Numbered from the stretch's first letter, positions 41,718 to 51,070 are shown. The stretch is 64,000 bases of DNA from an uncultured Pelagibacteraceae bacterium (GCA_902604575.1 CACKZH010000002.1:1-64000), one strand, 5' to 3'. Program-made: numbers and translations. Notes: generated by a model not told the origin, from the letters alone.

Positions 41718-43632
41718 ATCTAATTCAGGAATAAGAAAAACTGATGTAATTAATAGAAGGATGTTCATAATTGGAGCAGCAAAAGTAGTAGTTTTTGTTG
41801 GTATCGTTGCTCGTTTATTTTCTCTTCAAATAAATGAAAATAAAAAATACCTTACTCTTTCTGACAAAAATAGAATTAGAGAATGGAAACTCCCACCTAC
41901 AAGAGGAAATATAGTTGATTATTTTGGAAATGTAATTGCAGGAAATTTAAAAGTTTATCAATTACACATAATTCCAGAGCAAGTTGAGAATTTCAATTAC
42001 TTATTAGTTAGATTGAAAAATCTTTTAAATTTAAGTGACAAAAGAATTGCAAGAATAAATAAATTAAAAACAGAGTTAAAACCTTGGGATAGCATTATTG
42101 TTTCTGAAAATTTAAGCTGGAGTCAATTTGTAAAAATTAATAATTATTTATACGATCTTGTGGGTGTTAAACCCGTAATGACAATCTCCAGAAATTATCC
42201 ATTTAATGATGTATACACACATGTTCTTGGATATGTGAGTCAACCAAATGAACAAGAAATTTTAGAAAATGAAACCATCAAAGCAAGATTTGTACCAGGA
42301 ATGAAAATTGGAAAACTGGGCTTAGAGAAAAAACTTGAAAATCATTTAATTGGAACAAATGCTATTCAAAGATATGAAGTTAATGCTTACGGTAAAAGAA
42401 TTAATCAACTTGAGCATCAAAAAGGTGAGCAAGGATCAAAAATACGTTTAACTCTAGATACAGAAATACAAAAAGCTTGTGGAGAATTTTTAAATGAAAA
42501 AGCAGGGTCTATAAGTGTAATGGATATTTACACTGGAGATATAATAGCAATGTATTCATCTCCATCTTATAATCCAAATTCGTTTTTATTCGGAATAAGT
42601 CAAGATGAATGGCAACTAATTAGAAATAATCCATTAAAACCACTAATAAACAAGACTCTTTCGGGTCTATACTCACCAGGTTCAACAATAAAACCAATCG
42701 TTGCTCTTTCAGCTTTAGAAAACAAAGTAATAGATACAAAGTTTAAAGTTAAATGCACAGGAAAAATAGAATTATATGGACAAACATTTCACTGCTGGAA
42801 GGAAAAAGGACATGGTTGGGTAAGTTTGAAAAATGCAATGAAACAATCATGCGATACATATTTTTATGAGGTTGCTAGGTTACTAGGTGTTGATAGATTA
42901 AATATTACAGCTGAAAAGTTTGGCTTAGGAAAAAAAGTACTTGGTGATTATTTTGATATTGAAAAAAAAGGATTATTTCCAAATACAAAATGGAAAAAAA
43001 ATAATCTAGGCAAAGGCTGGGTATTAGGGGAGACCTTAATAACGGGTATTGGTCAAGGCTATACACAAACAACTCCTTTACAACTTTGTATGATGACTGC
43101 ACAAATTGCAAATGGAGGATATGCAATAAAACCAAAAATAGTTGTGGACAGTAATCCAATTTCTTATGAAGGTGCAAAACAATCGATGGAAAGCGGTTTA
43201 TTATTTGATACCGACTCTGAGGAATTGTTAGATAAAAAGTTATTTAAAAACCAAAAAAATATTAAGATTGTTCAAGAGGCAATGTTTGCTTCGACCAATG
43301 AAAGATTTGGAACTTCTTATAAATCAAGAATTGATGACCCTAAATATCAGTTTGCAGGAAAAACAGGAACAGCTCAGGTAAAGAGAATTAGCAAAAGAGA
43401 GAGAGAATTAGATTTAGAATTAGAGCAAATACCATACAAAGATAGAGATCATGCTTTGTATATCGCTTACGGCCCATATGTTAATCCGAGATATGCGCTT
43501 AGTATAATTATAGAGCATGGTGGTTCGGGAAGTAAGGCAGCTGCACCAATTGCTAAAAAATTATTTAAATTAATCATAGATAGGCATGATTTAAGAAATA
43601 AACAATCAAATTTTGAAAGGATTACTGTTTAA
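41710..43632 (+). CDS. mrdA: Penicillin-binding protein 2 (elongation transpeptidase)
   Basis: Class B PBP that cross-links lateral peptidoglycan. The 640-residue protein has an N-terminal membrane helix (about 17-38), the PBP dimer domain with PPTRGNIVDYFGN, and a transpeptidase domain with the active-site SPGSTIKP (Ser325, Lys328), the SCDTYFY motif and KTGTAQ (551-556). The length and order fit PBP2 rather than FtsI. rodA starts right after its stop codon. Confidence 0.95.
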   Translation: MIKSNSGIRKTDVINRRMFIIGAAKVVVFVGIVARLFSLQINENKKYLTLSDKNRIREWKLPPTRGNIVDYFGNVIAGNLKVYQLHIIPEQVENFNYLLVRLKNLLNLSDKRIARINKLKTELKPWDSIIVSENLSWSQFVKINNYLYDLVGVKPVMTISRNYPFNDVYTHVLGYVSQPNEQEILENETIKARFVPGMKIGKLGLEKKLENHLIGTNAIQRYEVNAYGKRINQLEHQKGEQGSKIRLTLDTEIQKACGEFLNEKAGSISVMDIYTGDIIAMYSSPSYNPNSFLFGISQDEWQLIRNNPLKPLINKTLSGLYSPGSTIKPIVALSALENKVIDTKFKVKCTGKIELYGQTFHCWKEKGHGWVSLKNAMKQSCDTYFYEVARLLGVDRLNITAEKFGLGKKVLGDYFDIEKKGLFPNTKWKKNNLGKGWVLGETLITGIGQGYTQTTPLQLCMMTAQIANGGYAIKPKIVVDSNPISYEGAKQSMESGLLFDTDSEELLDKKLFKNQKNIKIVQEAMFASTNERFGTSYKSRIDDPKYQFAGKTGTAQVKRISKRERELDLELEQIPYKDRDHALYIAYGPYVNPRYALSIIIEHGGSGSKAAAPIAKKLFKLIIDRHDLRNKQSNFERITV

Positions 43633-44757
43633 ATGTTTCAGCACGATAGATTGAATAGTGAGATTACATTATTTCAAAAAATAAGAAACTTAGATTATAT
43701 ATTATTGATTTCTGTTATTCTTCTTTCTGTATTAAGTGTTTTTGTTATGTATTCTACAGATGGCGGTGAAATACTTTTTCATACAAAAAATCATTTTGTA
43801 AAACTTGCGATTTTTTTTCCTTTAATGATTTTTATAGCTTTCTTTAATATAAAACTTTGGCATAACTTTTCTTATATAATCTACCTTATAGTAATACTTT
43901 TATTAATTTATGTTTCATTTTTTGGAATAAAGTCCTCTGGCTCACAAAGATGGATGGATCTTTATTTGTTTGTTTTGCAACCATCAGAGCTAATGAAGGT
44001 AGCAATTATAATGTGTTTGGCAAAATATTTTCATAGATTAAAAATAGAAAATGTTAATTCATTTACCAGTATAACTATTGTGTTGTCGATCATAATAATT
44101 CCTATAATTTTCGTTATTTCTCAACCCGATCTTGGTACTTCAATATTAATTGCTTTAAGTGGATTAATTATTTTGTGGTTAGGAGGCATGAAAATTAAAT
44201 ATTTTATATATTCATTTATTACTTTCTTAATTTCCTTGCCATTTATAATCTCATTCCTAAAACCATATCAAAAATTAAGAATATTAACTTTTTTAGATCC
44301 AGATAGAGATCCATTGGGTGCTGGATATCAAATTATACAGTCAAAAATAGCTATTGGTTCTGGTGGCCTTAATGGAAAAGGTTTTTTAAAAGGCACCCAG
44401 AGCTATTTAGATTTTTTACCTGAAAAACACACAGATTTTATATTTACTTTATTTTCAGAAGAATTTGGTTTTATAGGCTCGGTTGGTCTATTAATATTAT
44501 ACTCAATAATAATTTTTAGAATTGTAAGAATAGGAGCTATTTCGAGAAGTAATTTTGCTAGACTTTTTTGTTTTGGTTATGCTTTTGCAATATTTATTTA
44601 TATTGTGGTAAACTTATCTATGGTTTTGGGTCTGCTACCTATAGTTGGTTCTCCATTACCAATCATGTCGTATGGAGGTTCTTCAATGTTGGCCACTATG
44701 ATTGGTTTTGGTATAGTATTAAGTGCAAAAATTAATCATAAACAAATTATTGCATAA
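43633..44757 (+). CDS. rodA: RodA peptidoglycan polymerase (SEDS family)
   Basis: Glycan-chain polymerase that works with PBP2 in lateral wall growth. The 374-residue polytopic protein has about ten helices with SEDS motifs SGSQRWMDL, QPSELMKVA, QPDLGTSILIA, GAGYQIIQSKIAIGSGGL, LPEKHTDFIFTLFSEEFGF and GSPLPIMSYGGSSML. The pairing with mrdA separates it from FtsW. It closes the operon that begins with leuA. Confidence 0.95.
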   Translation: MFQHDRLNSEITLFQKIRNLDYILLISVILLSVLSVFVMYSTDGGEILFHTKNHFVKLAIFFPLMIFIAFFNIKLWHNFSYIIYLIVILLLIYVSFFGIKSSGSQRWMDLYLFVLQPSELMKVAIIMCLAKYFHRLKIENVNSFTSITIVLSIIIIPIIFVISQPDLGTSILIALSGLIILWLGGMKIKYFIYSFITFLISLPFIISFLKPYQKLRILTFLDPDRDPLGAGYQIIQSKIAIGSGGLNGKGFLKGTQSYLDFLPEKHTDFIFTLFSEEFGFIGSVGLLILYSIIIFRIVRIGAISRSNFARLFCFGYAFAIFIYIVVNLSMVLGLLPIVGSPLPIMSYGGSSMLATMIGFGIVLSAKINHKQIIA

Positions 44758-44800
44758 TTTGTCACTCTAAAAATATAATATTTACTTGTATAACAATTTT

Positions 44801-46042
44801 GTGAATAAAAATCTTAAAGTAGGAATAGTTGGAGCAGGAATTCAAGGTGTATCTAACGCATTGTTTCTTCAAAAAAAAGGTTTCCATGTAACTATTTTTG
44901 ATAGAGATAACCCAGGTAGCCAAGCTGCTTCCTATGGTAATGCAGGTCACTTTTCACCATATGCATCTCTTTCTTTAAACAGAACTGATGTTTTAGCGGA
45001 TGTCCCGGCTATGTTACTCAGCTCTACTGGTCCACTAGCTTTAAAATGGAATTACGTTCCTAAAATGATTCCATGGTTTATAAAATTTATAATGAATACT
45101 TCTAAAACAAAGATGATGCATACTGCTAAAAATATGCATCAAATTTTAGATTTAGCATTACCAGCTTATGATGAATTGTTTGAAGAAATTGATTTGGAAG
45201 GCTTAGTTGAAAACAAAGGTATTCTTTATATTTGGAATGACAAAGATTTAAAAAGTAGAGAATTAGAAATCAGAGTAAGGGAAGAATTAGGAGTAGAACA
45301 ACAATTGGTAAATAAAGATGAGATTCATGATCTTGAACCAAATATAAAACCAATCTACCATGCAGGTGTATTTTATCCTTATGCAAGACATGCAAGAAAT
45401 CCAAAAAGAATTCTTTTAAAGTTATTTGATTTATTTTTGGAAAAAGGTGGAAAATTTAACAAAGTTAATATTAATGATATAAGTTTTGATGAAGAAAAAC
45501 CAGTTTTCAAAACTGAAACTCAAAGTCACATTTTTGATAAAGCAATAATTGCTTGTGGTGCTTTTTCAAAAAAATTAACAGACAATCTTGGTGAAAAAAT
45601 ACCTTTAGATACAGAGCGTGGATATCATGTTCATTTCAAAAATTGCGATCATTTATTAAGCAGACCTGTAATATTTTCTAACCGTGGATTTGGAATTACA
45701 CCGATGGAACAAGGTTTAAGAGTTGTTGGAACTGTTGAATTTGGTGGGTTAAACAACCCACTATCTAAATCAAGAGTTAAAAATTTAATAAATAATGCAA
45801 AGTATATGCTTGGAGATTTACCTGAGCATGAGGATGAGTGGCTAGGATTTAGACCAACTTTACCAGATTTTTTACCTGTTATGGGGCAATCAAAAAATTA
45901 CAAAAATATTTATTATTGTTTTGGGCATCATCATTTAGGATGGACTTTAGGTCCAATTTCTGGAAAGATTGTTTCAGGGATGATAGCGAACGAAAATACA
46001 AATTTAGATTTAAAACCTTATAGTTCGCTTAGATTTAGTTAA
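44801..46042 (+). CDS. FAD-dependent D-amino acid dehydrogenase-like oxidoreductase (DadA family)
   Basis: Probably oxidises an amino acid or amine to the 2-oxo acid with electron transfer to the respiratory chain. The DAO-type Rossmann motif VGIVGAGIQG is at the N-terminus (GAGIQG 11-16 from GTG 44801), followed by an acidic strand end FDRD. Family segments include GNAGHFSPYA, DLEPNIKPIYHAGVFYP, RGYHVHF and the C-terminal GHHHLGWTLGPISG. The start is uncertain: GTG 44801 (413 residues) or TTG 44786. The substrate is not known; it begins a close-packed set of six genes. Confidence 0.85.
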   Translation: MNKNLKVGIVGAGIQGVSNALFLQKKGFHVTIFDRDNPGSQAASYGNAGHFSPYASLSLNRTDVLADVPAMLLSSTGPLALKWNYVPKMIPWFIKFIMNTSKTKMMHTAKNMHQILDLALPAYDELFEEIDLEGLVENKGILYIWNDKDLKSRELEIRVREELGVEQQLVNKDEIHDLEPNIKPIYHAGVFYPYARHARNPKRILLKLFDLFLEKGGKFNKVNINDISFDEEKPVFKTETQSHIFDKAIIACGAFSKKLTDNLGEKIPLDTERGYHVHFKNCDHLLSRPVIFSNRGFGITPMEQGLRVVGTVEFGGLNNPLSKSRVKNLINNAKYMLGDLPEHEDEWLGFRPTLPDFLPVMGQSKNYKNIYYCFGHHHLGWTLGPISGKIVSGMIANENTNLDLKPYSSLRFS

Positions 46043-46945
46043 GTGACCAAAAATAATAATTTCTTAGCTTATGTTTATCTATTTTTAACCGTTACTTTCT
46101 GGGCAGGTAATTTTGTAGTAGGTAAACTAGCTAGTTTTTACGAAGTCCCACCTTTTTCATTAAATTTTTATAGATGGTTTTTTGCCTGGCTAATTTTAGC
46201 ACCCTTTACAATTCCTGAAATATTAGAAAAAAGAAACTATATAATTAAAAACTATAAGCTTTTCATTGTTTTGGGAGTTACTAGTATTACGGTATTTAAT
46301 TCAATTGTTTATTATTCATTAAATTTTACTCAGGTGATAAGTGGAGTTTTAATGATTTCAACGATACCTGTGATGATTATGTTGTTTTCTTCAATTTTAA
46401 AAATTGAAAAGACAAATATTTTTCAAATTATAGGGGTAGTGTTTTCTTTTGCTGGTGTAATTGTGATTATTACAAAAGCTAATTTAGAAATATTAAAAAA
46501 TTTAGATTTCAATAAAGGTGATATTACAATGGTGATAGCAATGTTTTCATGGGCATTATATTCTACATTATTAAAAGGTAAAAAATACGAGTTAACCCAA
46601 ATTTCATTACTTCAAGTAGTAATTACTTTTGGTTTAATATTTTTGATACCAGTTTATTTTATTGAATATCAAATTGGCTTTAGGATTAATTTAGAATTAC
46701 CTTTTATTTTAATTTTATCTTACGTGGTTTTGTTTCCAGGTTTGGCATCTTTTCTATTATGGATAAAAGGAATATCTATGATTGGTGCTAATCGTTCTGG
46801 TGTTTTTTTACACCTAATGCCAATTTTGAGCGCAATAATGGCGATGATTTTTTTTAGTGAAAAATTTATGTTTTATCATATTTTAGGCGCTTGTTTTATA
46901 ATTACAGGAATTTTGTTATCAAATAAGAAAGTTAAAAATGCTTAA
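46043..46945 (+). CDS. EamA/DMT-family transporter
   Basis: Drug/metabolite-type membrane transporter of 300 residues with about ten helices in two EamA repeats (about 10-140 and 155-293). TFWAGNFVVGKL and RWFFAWLILAPF mark repeat 1, and FPGLASFLLWIKGISMIGANRSGVFLHLMP in two parts marks repeat 2. The start is GTG directly after the stop of the DadA-like gene (TAA-GTG), so the two are probably translated together. Members often export amino acids or metabolites; the substrate is unknown. Confidence 0.88.
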   Translation: MTKNNNFLAYVYLFLTVTFWAGNFVVGKLASFYEVPPFSLNFYRWFFAWLILAPFTIPEILEKRNYIIKNYKLFIVLGVTSITVFNSIVYYSLNFTQVISGVLMISTIPVMIMLFSSILKIEKTNIFQIIGVVFSFAGVIVIITKANLEILKNLDFNKGDITMVIAMFSWALYSTLLKGKKYELTQISLLQVVITFGLIFLIPVYFIEYQIGFRINLELPFILILSYVVLFPGLASFLLWIKGISMIGANRSGVFLHLMPILSAIMAMIFFSEKFMFYHILGACFIITGILLSNKKVKNA

Positions 46946-47888
46946 AGTTGCTATATTAGATGATTACCAAAACGTTGCCCAACAGTTTGTAGACTTAGAA
47001 AAACTATCTGGGAAATACGAATTTAAAATCTTCAGCGAACCCTTTCTAGATGAAGCAGATGCAATTGAACAATTATCTGATTTTGGGGCCTTATTAATTA
47101 TGAGAGAGAGAACACCAATTACAAAAAATTTAATTGATAATCTAAATAGTTTAAAATTTGTAATCACAAGTGGATTACGAAACAAATCTATTGATTTAGA
47201 GGCTGCTAAGAAAAGAAAAATTATAGTTTGTGGAACAGATATAAATTTAAATCCAACACCCGAATTAACTTGGACATTAATTCTTGGTTTAGCTAGAAAT
47301 TTGAAAGAAGAGCTTGATAATATGTACCAAGGGTATTGGCAAACTACAATTGGAGTGGAATTGAAAGGAAAAATCTTAGGTTTGATTGGTCTAGGTAGAG
47401 TAGGTACAGAAGTTGCAAAAATTGGAAAAGCATTTGGAATGCAAGTAATGGCCTGGAGTGAAAACTTGAGCTTAGACAAGTGCAAAGAGTTAGATGTGCT
47501 CCCTTGTAGCAAAGATGACTTAATTATAAATTCTGATGTACTTTCAATTCATGTTCATGGAGGTGAAAGATACAAAGATTGTATTACCATAAAAGAATTT
47601 GATAAAATGAAAAAAACAGCTTTTTTGATTAATACTTCTCGTGGACCCATTGTTAATGAAGATGACTTAATTATTGCTTTATCAACCAATGTAATTGCAG
47701 GTGCGGGAATTGATGTATATGAAAAAGAGCCTTTACCAGAAAATAATAAGCTTAGATTTTTACCAAATGCACTACTTACACCGCATATTGGTTATGTAAC
47801 AGCTGAAAATTATAGTATTTTTTATAATCAAATGATTGAAGGGTTAGAGGCTTGTGTTAATGGAAAGCCTATCAGAGTTCTAGAGTAA
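46938..47888 (+). CDS. D-2-hydroxyacid dehydrogenase family protein
   Basis: NAD(P)-dependent reductase or dehydrogenase of 2-oxo/2-hydroxy acids. The 316-residue protein has the nucleotide motif GLIGLGRVGTEVA (about 150-162) and the catalytic triad of the family: Arg in NTSRGPIV, Glu in DVYEKEPLP and His in LTPHIGYVT. It resembles the phosphoglycerate dehydrogenase-like branch without a regulatory ACT domain. Placed after a D-amino acid oxidase-like gene, it could act on the 2-oxo acid product (inference). It overlaps the EamA gene by eight bases. Confidence 0.9.
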   Translation: MLKVAILDDYQNVAQQFVDLEKLSGKYEFKIFSEPFLDEADAIEQLSDFGALLIMRERTPITKNLIDNLNSLKFVITSGLRNKSIDLEAAKKRKIIVCGTDINLNPTPELTWTLILGLARNLKEELDNMYQGYWQTTIGVELKGKILGLIGLGRVGTEVAKIGKAFGMQVMAWSENLSLDKCKELDVLPCSKDDLIINSDVLSIHVHGGERYKDCITIKEFDKMKKTAFLINTSRGPIVNEDDLIIALSTNVIAGAGIDVYEKEPLPENNKLRFLPNALLTPHIGYVTAENYSIFYNQMIEGLEACVNGKPIRVLE

Positions 47889-47890
47889 CC

Positions 47891-48790
47891 ATGGAGTTAC
47901 CAGTAGTTAATCACGTGGATTATTTTGCTAAAATTGGTGATGATCACAAATTTCCAATTAATAAATTTGGAGAATTGGCTAATTATTTAATTCAAAACAA
48001 AATTGTAAATAAATTTCACAAACCTTCAGCTTGTTCGTTTGAAACATTAAGTTACGCACATTCAAAAAATTATATTTTAGATATTAAAAATAAAACCTTG
48101 AGCAAAGAGGGAGTAAAAAAAATTGGATTTCCACTTGTAGATAGTGTTGTGCAAAGATCTTTAGTTGCTACAGGTGGAACTGTTCTCGCATCTAAACTTG
48201 CAATAAATTATGGTATTTCATGCAATACAGCAGGAGGTAGTCATCATGCAAGTTATAATGGTGGAGCAGGTTATTGTGTATTTAATGACGTAGCAGTCGC
48301 CGCACATTATTTACTCAATAGAGGTTTAGCAAATAAAATTTTGATTGTTGATCTAGATGTTCACCAAGGAAATGGCAATTCAGAAATCTTTAAAAACAAC
48401 AGAAGCGTTTTTACATTCAGTATGCATTCCAAAACTAATTATCCTGCTAAAAAATCAAATAGTGATTTAGATGTAGAATTAGAGGATAATTTAGAGGATG
48501 ATAATTATATCAAAAAACTTAAACATTATTTAAACGAGTTAAATCATGAAAATTTTGATTTTGTTTTTTATATAGCAGGTGTTGATATTCATTTTAATGA
48601 TAGATTAGGTAAATTAAAAATCTCTGACGAGGGAATAAAACTTAGAGATGAGCTTGTAGTAGAAAATTTTTTTTCTAGACGGATACCATTTTGTGGAGTT
48701 TTGGGTGGTGGTTATAATAAAGATTTTAACAAACTTGTTAAATTACATTCAATGTTACATCAATCTTGTGCTAAATATATTAGATCATGA
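47891..48790 (+). CDS. Histone deacetylase-like zinc amidohydrolase
   Basis: Arginase/deacetylase-fold enzyme of 299 residues that probably removes acetyl or acyl groups from small amines or proteins. Motifs seen are AGGSHHASYNGGAGYCVFND with the tandem catalytic His, the zinc-ligand strand VDLDVHQGNG, AGVDIHFNDRLGKL with the third ligand, and GVLGGGYN. The layout is closest to the short class IV-like bacterial deacetylases; acetylpolyamine hydrolase is an alternative. It starts two bases after the dehydrogenase stop and overlaps msrB by four. Confidence 0.88.
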   Translation: MELPVVNHVDYFAKIGDDHKFPINKFGELANYLIQNKIVNKFHKPSACSFETLSYAHSKNYILDIKNKTLSKEGVKKIGFPLVDSVVQRSLVATGGTVLASKLAINYGISCNTAGGSHHASYNGGAGYCVFNDVAVAAHYLLNRGLANKILIVDLDVHQGNGNSEIFKNNRSVFTFSMHSKTNYPAKKSNSDLDVELEDNLEDDNYIKKLKHYLNELNHENFDFVFYIAGVDIHFNDRLGKLKISDEGIKLRDELVVENFFSRRIPFCGVLGGGYNKDFNKLVKLHSMLHQSCAKYIRS

Positions 48791-49161
48791 CAAAAAAAAT
48801 AAATCCAAATTTAACTGCAGAACAAAAATTAATTTTATTTGAAGAAGGGACTGAGCTTGCTGGTTCGAGTGAACTCAATCATGAAAAAAGAGAAGGGAGT
48901 TTTCATTGTGCAAATTGTGGAGAAAAATTGTTTGACTCTAAAACAAAATATGAGAGTGGATCAGGTTGGCCTTCTTTTTATGAGTCTCTACCAGATGTGT
49001 TTGAAACAAAAACAGATCAATATTTAGGTTACCCAAGAACCGAATATCATTGTAAAAAATGTGGTGGTCACCATGGTCATATATTTGAGGATGGTCCTAA
49101 ACCAACTGGAAAGAGATTTTGTAATAATGGAGTATGTTTAGTTTTTAAACCAAAGAGCTAA
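48787..49161 (+). CDS. msrB: Peptide methionine (R)-S-oxide reductase
   Basis: Repairs R-methionine sulfoxide in proteins. The 124-residue protein has two zinc-binding CxxC pairs (CANCG from 41, CKKCGG from 89), the substrate motif SGSGWPSF, RTEYHC and GHHGHIFEDGP, and the catalytic Cys112 in RFCNNGVCLVF. The residues after the catalytic Cys (NNG) differ slightly from the common VNS/ING. ATGA overlap with the deacetylase-like gene points to one operon. Confidence 0.95.
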   Translation: MTKKINPNLTAEQKLILFEEGTELAGSSELNHEKREGSFHCANCGEKLFDSKTKYESGSGWPSFYESLPDVFETKTDQYLGYPRTEYHCKKCGGHHGHIFEDGPKPTGKRFCNNGVCLVFKPKS

Positions 49162-49166
49162 ATTTA

Positions 49167-50399
49167 ATGTTTGAAGATATTAATATAAAGGCAATAAAAA
49201 AAGAATTAAGAAATTTTTCAAAAGATTATATAGAAAATTTTAATAAAATAGAAAATTTTGTAAAAGCTGAAATAGATGAAATTTTAACTCTTAAAGAAAA
49301 GAACAAATCTATAATTCCAGAGATAAGTTTTAATCAGATAGATCAGGAAAATATGCAAGAAATAAATAACATTAAAAAAAGAGGGTGTGTAATTATCCGA
49401 GATGTTTTTGATGACAAAATGATTCAAAATTTAAATGTGAAATTAGAGAAATATATCGATGAAAATAATTATTATGAGGATCAAAAAAAAAAATCTAATC
49501 TAGACAATTATTTTAGTGATTTGCAATCTGCAAAACCTCAAATTTATGGTCTTTATTGGTCCAGAGCACAGATTGAAATTAGACACTCAGAGCAAATGGC
49601 TAAAGTAAAAAAATGGCTTAATAATCTTTGGGTATATGAAAACGCCGAATATAAAGTTTTTGATCCAAATAAAGAATTATCCTATGCTGATAGAGTAAGA
49701 AGAAGAGAGCCAGGGGATGATACTTTGGGACTTTCTCCTCATTGTGATGCTGGATCTATTGAAAGATGGACTGACAGTTATTACCAAAAAATTTATAGAG
49801 ATATTTTTTCTGATAACTTTGAAAAATATAATCCATTTGAAGCAAAGTATAGAGACAGAACAATAGAGTTCGAATCTCCTGCGGTTGCACATGTATTTAG
49901 AACATTTCAAGGATGGACTGCTTTAACAGAGCAAGGACCAAGTGATGGGACTTTACAATTAATACCTATTGCTAAAGGAATTGCTTATGTTTTAACTAGA
50001 GCATTATTAGATGATGTTGAAGAAAATGAATTGTGTGGATCAAAACTTGGGAGAGCTTTATCAGTAAATAAAGATTATCATTCATTACTGTTAAAAGGTT
50101 TAGTTTCAATTCCAAAAATGAAGCCAGGTGATACTGTTTGGTGGCATCCAGACGTTGTTCATGCCGTTGAAGACAAACATTCAGGAAAAAATTATTCAAA
50201 CGTTGTTTACGTTGGTGCAACACCTTATTGTAAAAAAAATCTAGATTATACAGTAAAACAATCAAAAAAATTTTTAGAGGGAAAGAGTCCACCAGATTTT
50301 GCGGCTGAAGATTATGAAATTAAATATAAAGATAGAGTTAAACTAAAAGATTTAAGCTCTTTAGCTAAGAAACAATTAGCTTTTGATGAGTGGAATTAA
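49167..50399 (+). CDS. DUF1479 family protein (putative Fe(II)/2-oxoglutarate oxygenase)
   Basis: The 410-residue protein matches the DUF1479 (YbiU-like) family by RHSEQMAKVKKWLNNLW, RRREPGDDTLGLSPHCDAGS and KPGDTVWWHPDVVHAVED. The double-stranded beta-helix metal triad is probably His192, Asp194 and His332, so an Fe(II)/2-oxoglutarate oxygenase reaction is likely (inference from fold). The substrate is unknown. It closes the DadA-to-DUF1479 gene set and meets glutaredoxin tail-to-tail with a four-base overlap. Confidence 0.85.
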   Translation: MFEDINIKAIKKELRNFSKDYIENFNKIENFVKAEIDEILTLKEKNKSIIPEISFNQIDQENMQEINNIKKRGCVIIRDVFDDKMIQNLNVKLEKYIDENNYYEDQKKKSNLDNYFSDLQSAKPQIYGLYWSRAQIEIRHSEQMAKVKKWLNNLWVYENAEYKVFDPNKELSYADRVRRREPGDDTLGLSPHCDAGSIERWTDSYYQKIYRDIFSDNFEKYNPFEAKYRDRTIEFESPAVAHVFRTFQGWTALTEQGPSDGTLQLIPIAKGIAYVLTRALLDDVEENELCGSKLGRALSVNKDYHSLLLKGLVSIPKMKPGDTVWWHPDVVHAVEDKHSGKNYSNVVYVGATPYCKKNLDYTVKQSKKFLEGKSPPDFAAEDYEIKYKDRVKLKDLSSLAKKQLAFDEWN

Positions 50400-50653
50400 T
50401 TATTTAAAAGATCTTGAAGTTTATTTCCTTTTTCTAATGCTCTTACTTCATCATAACCACCGATATGCTGGTCATCAAAAAAAATTTGTGGAATAGTTCT
50501 TTTTCCATTAGCTTTTTTAATCATCTCATCCATTGCCCCATCAACTTTTGAAATATCAATTTCATTATAAGGTGCATTATTTCTAGCTAATAATCTTTTT
50601 GCAGCCTCACAATAATTACATAACGGACCTGTATACATGGTAATTTTTTTCAT
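50396..50653 (-). CDS. grxC: Glutaredoxin 3-like
   Basis: Glutathione-dependent thiol oxidoreductase of 85 residues. The active site reads CNYC (residues 12-15) instead of the usual CPYC. The cis-proline TIPQIFFDDQHIGGYDEV, with the glutathione-contacting GGYDE, is intact. It is transcribed from the minus strand just after the TIGR03643-type gene, three bases apart. Nearness to msrB may be incidental because the strands differ. Confidence 0.92.
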   Translation of the reverse strand: MKKITMYTGPLCNYCEAAKRLLARNNAPYNEIDISKVDGAMDEMIKKANGKRTIPQIFFDDQHIGGYDEVRALEKGNKLQDLLNN

Positions 50654-50656
50654 TAA

Positions 50657-50953
50657 CTATAGATAGTCACCTTTTTTAATTTTACTAGCTATTTCTTTTC
50701 TAGAATATTCAAACTTTTTTCGATGTTTTATACTTTTTTGGTTTACTCTTTTTCTCCATAACCTGAAAGATGATGGTTTTAAAGATCTTCGCATAATTTT
50801 AATTACATCAGATTCTTTCTTTCCTGTTTTTTTTTCAATTTCCTCGAAAGTGATCCTGTCAGCCCAAGCCGCCCAAATGATCCAATCTGGATTGTCCATT
50901 TTGGGCTCTGGATTTTTGACTTTAGTAATTGGCCTGTGACCTTTTTTTTTCAT
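50657..50953 (-). CDS. TIGR03643/DUF2805-type small protein
   Basis: The 98-residue basic protein has the core PDWIIWAAWADRITFEEI and SDVIKIMRRSLKPSSFRLWR, which I recognise as the TIGR03643 family. A helix-turn-helix-like arrangement (TFEEIEKKTGKKESDVIKIM) suggests nucleic-acid binding, but no function is established. It may be co-transcribed with glutaredoxin. Its start faces the LysE-type gene across a 117-base gap that contains a long inverted repeat. Confidence 0.78.
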   Translation of the reverse strand: MKKKGHRPITKVKNPEPKMDNPDWIIWAAWADRITFEEIEKKTGKKESDVIKIMRRSLKPSSFRLWRKRVNQKSIKHRKKFEYSRKEIASKIKKGDYL

Positions 50954-51016
50954 TAATCCTTTATATTTGAAAAAAAAAATTAATGCATTTTTTTTAGCCT
51001 CTGATATTATGAATTG

Positions 51017-51063
51017 GATAGTCCTTCTTAGCCATCTTTAGCTCCCGGTTTTTAAGGACTATC
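51017..51063. promoter_or_regulatory. 10-bp inverted repeat before the LysE-type gene (candidate cis-regulatory RNA)
   Basis: GATAGTCCTT (51017-51026) and AAGGACTATC (51054-51063) form a perfect 10-bp stem with a 27-base apical part containing AGCCATCTTTAGCT. On the plus strand a T-rich TTCTTTT follows directly and then the LysE-type ATG (51071). It could be an attenuator or riboswitch-like leader; on the minus strand it would lie in the 5' leader of the TIGR03643-type gene. Confidence 0.55.
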
Positions 51064-51070
51064 TTCTTTT

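Noticed and set aside
46964..47512. 182-codon open frame on the minus strand
   Set aside because: It is fully inside the 2-hydroxyacid dehydrogenase gene, which has all catalytic residues, and the minus-strand translation shows no family motif.
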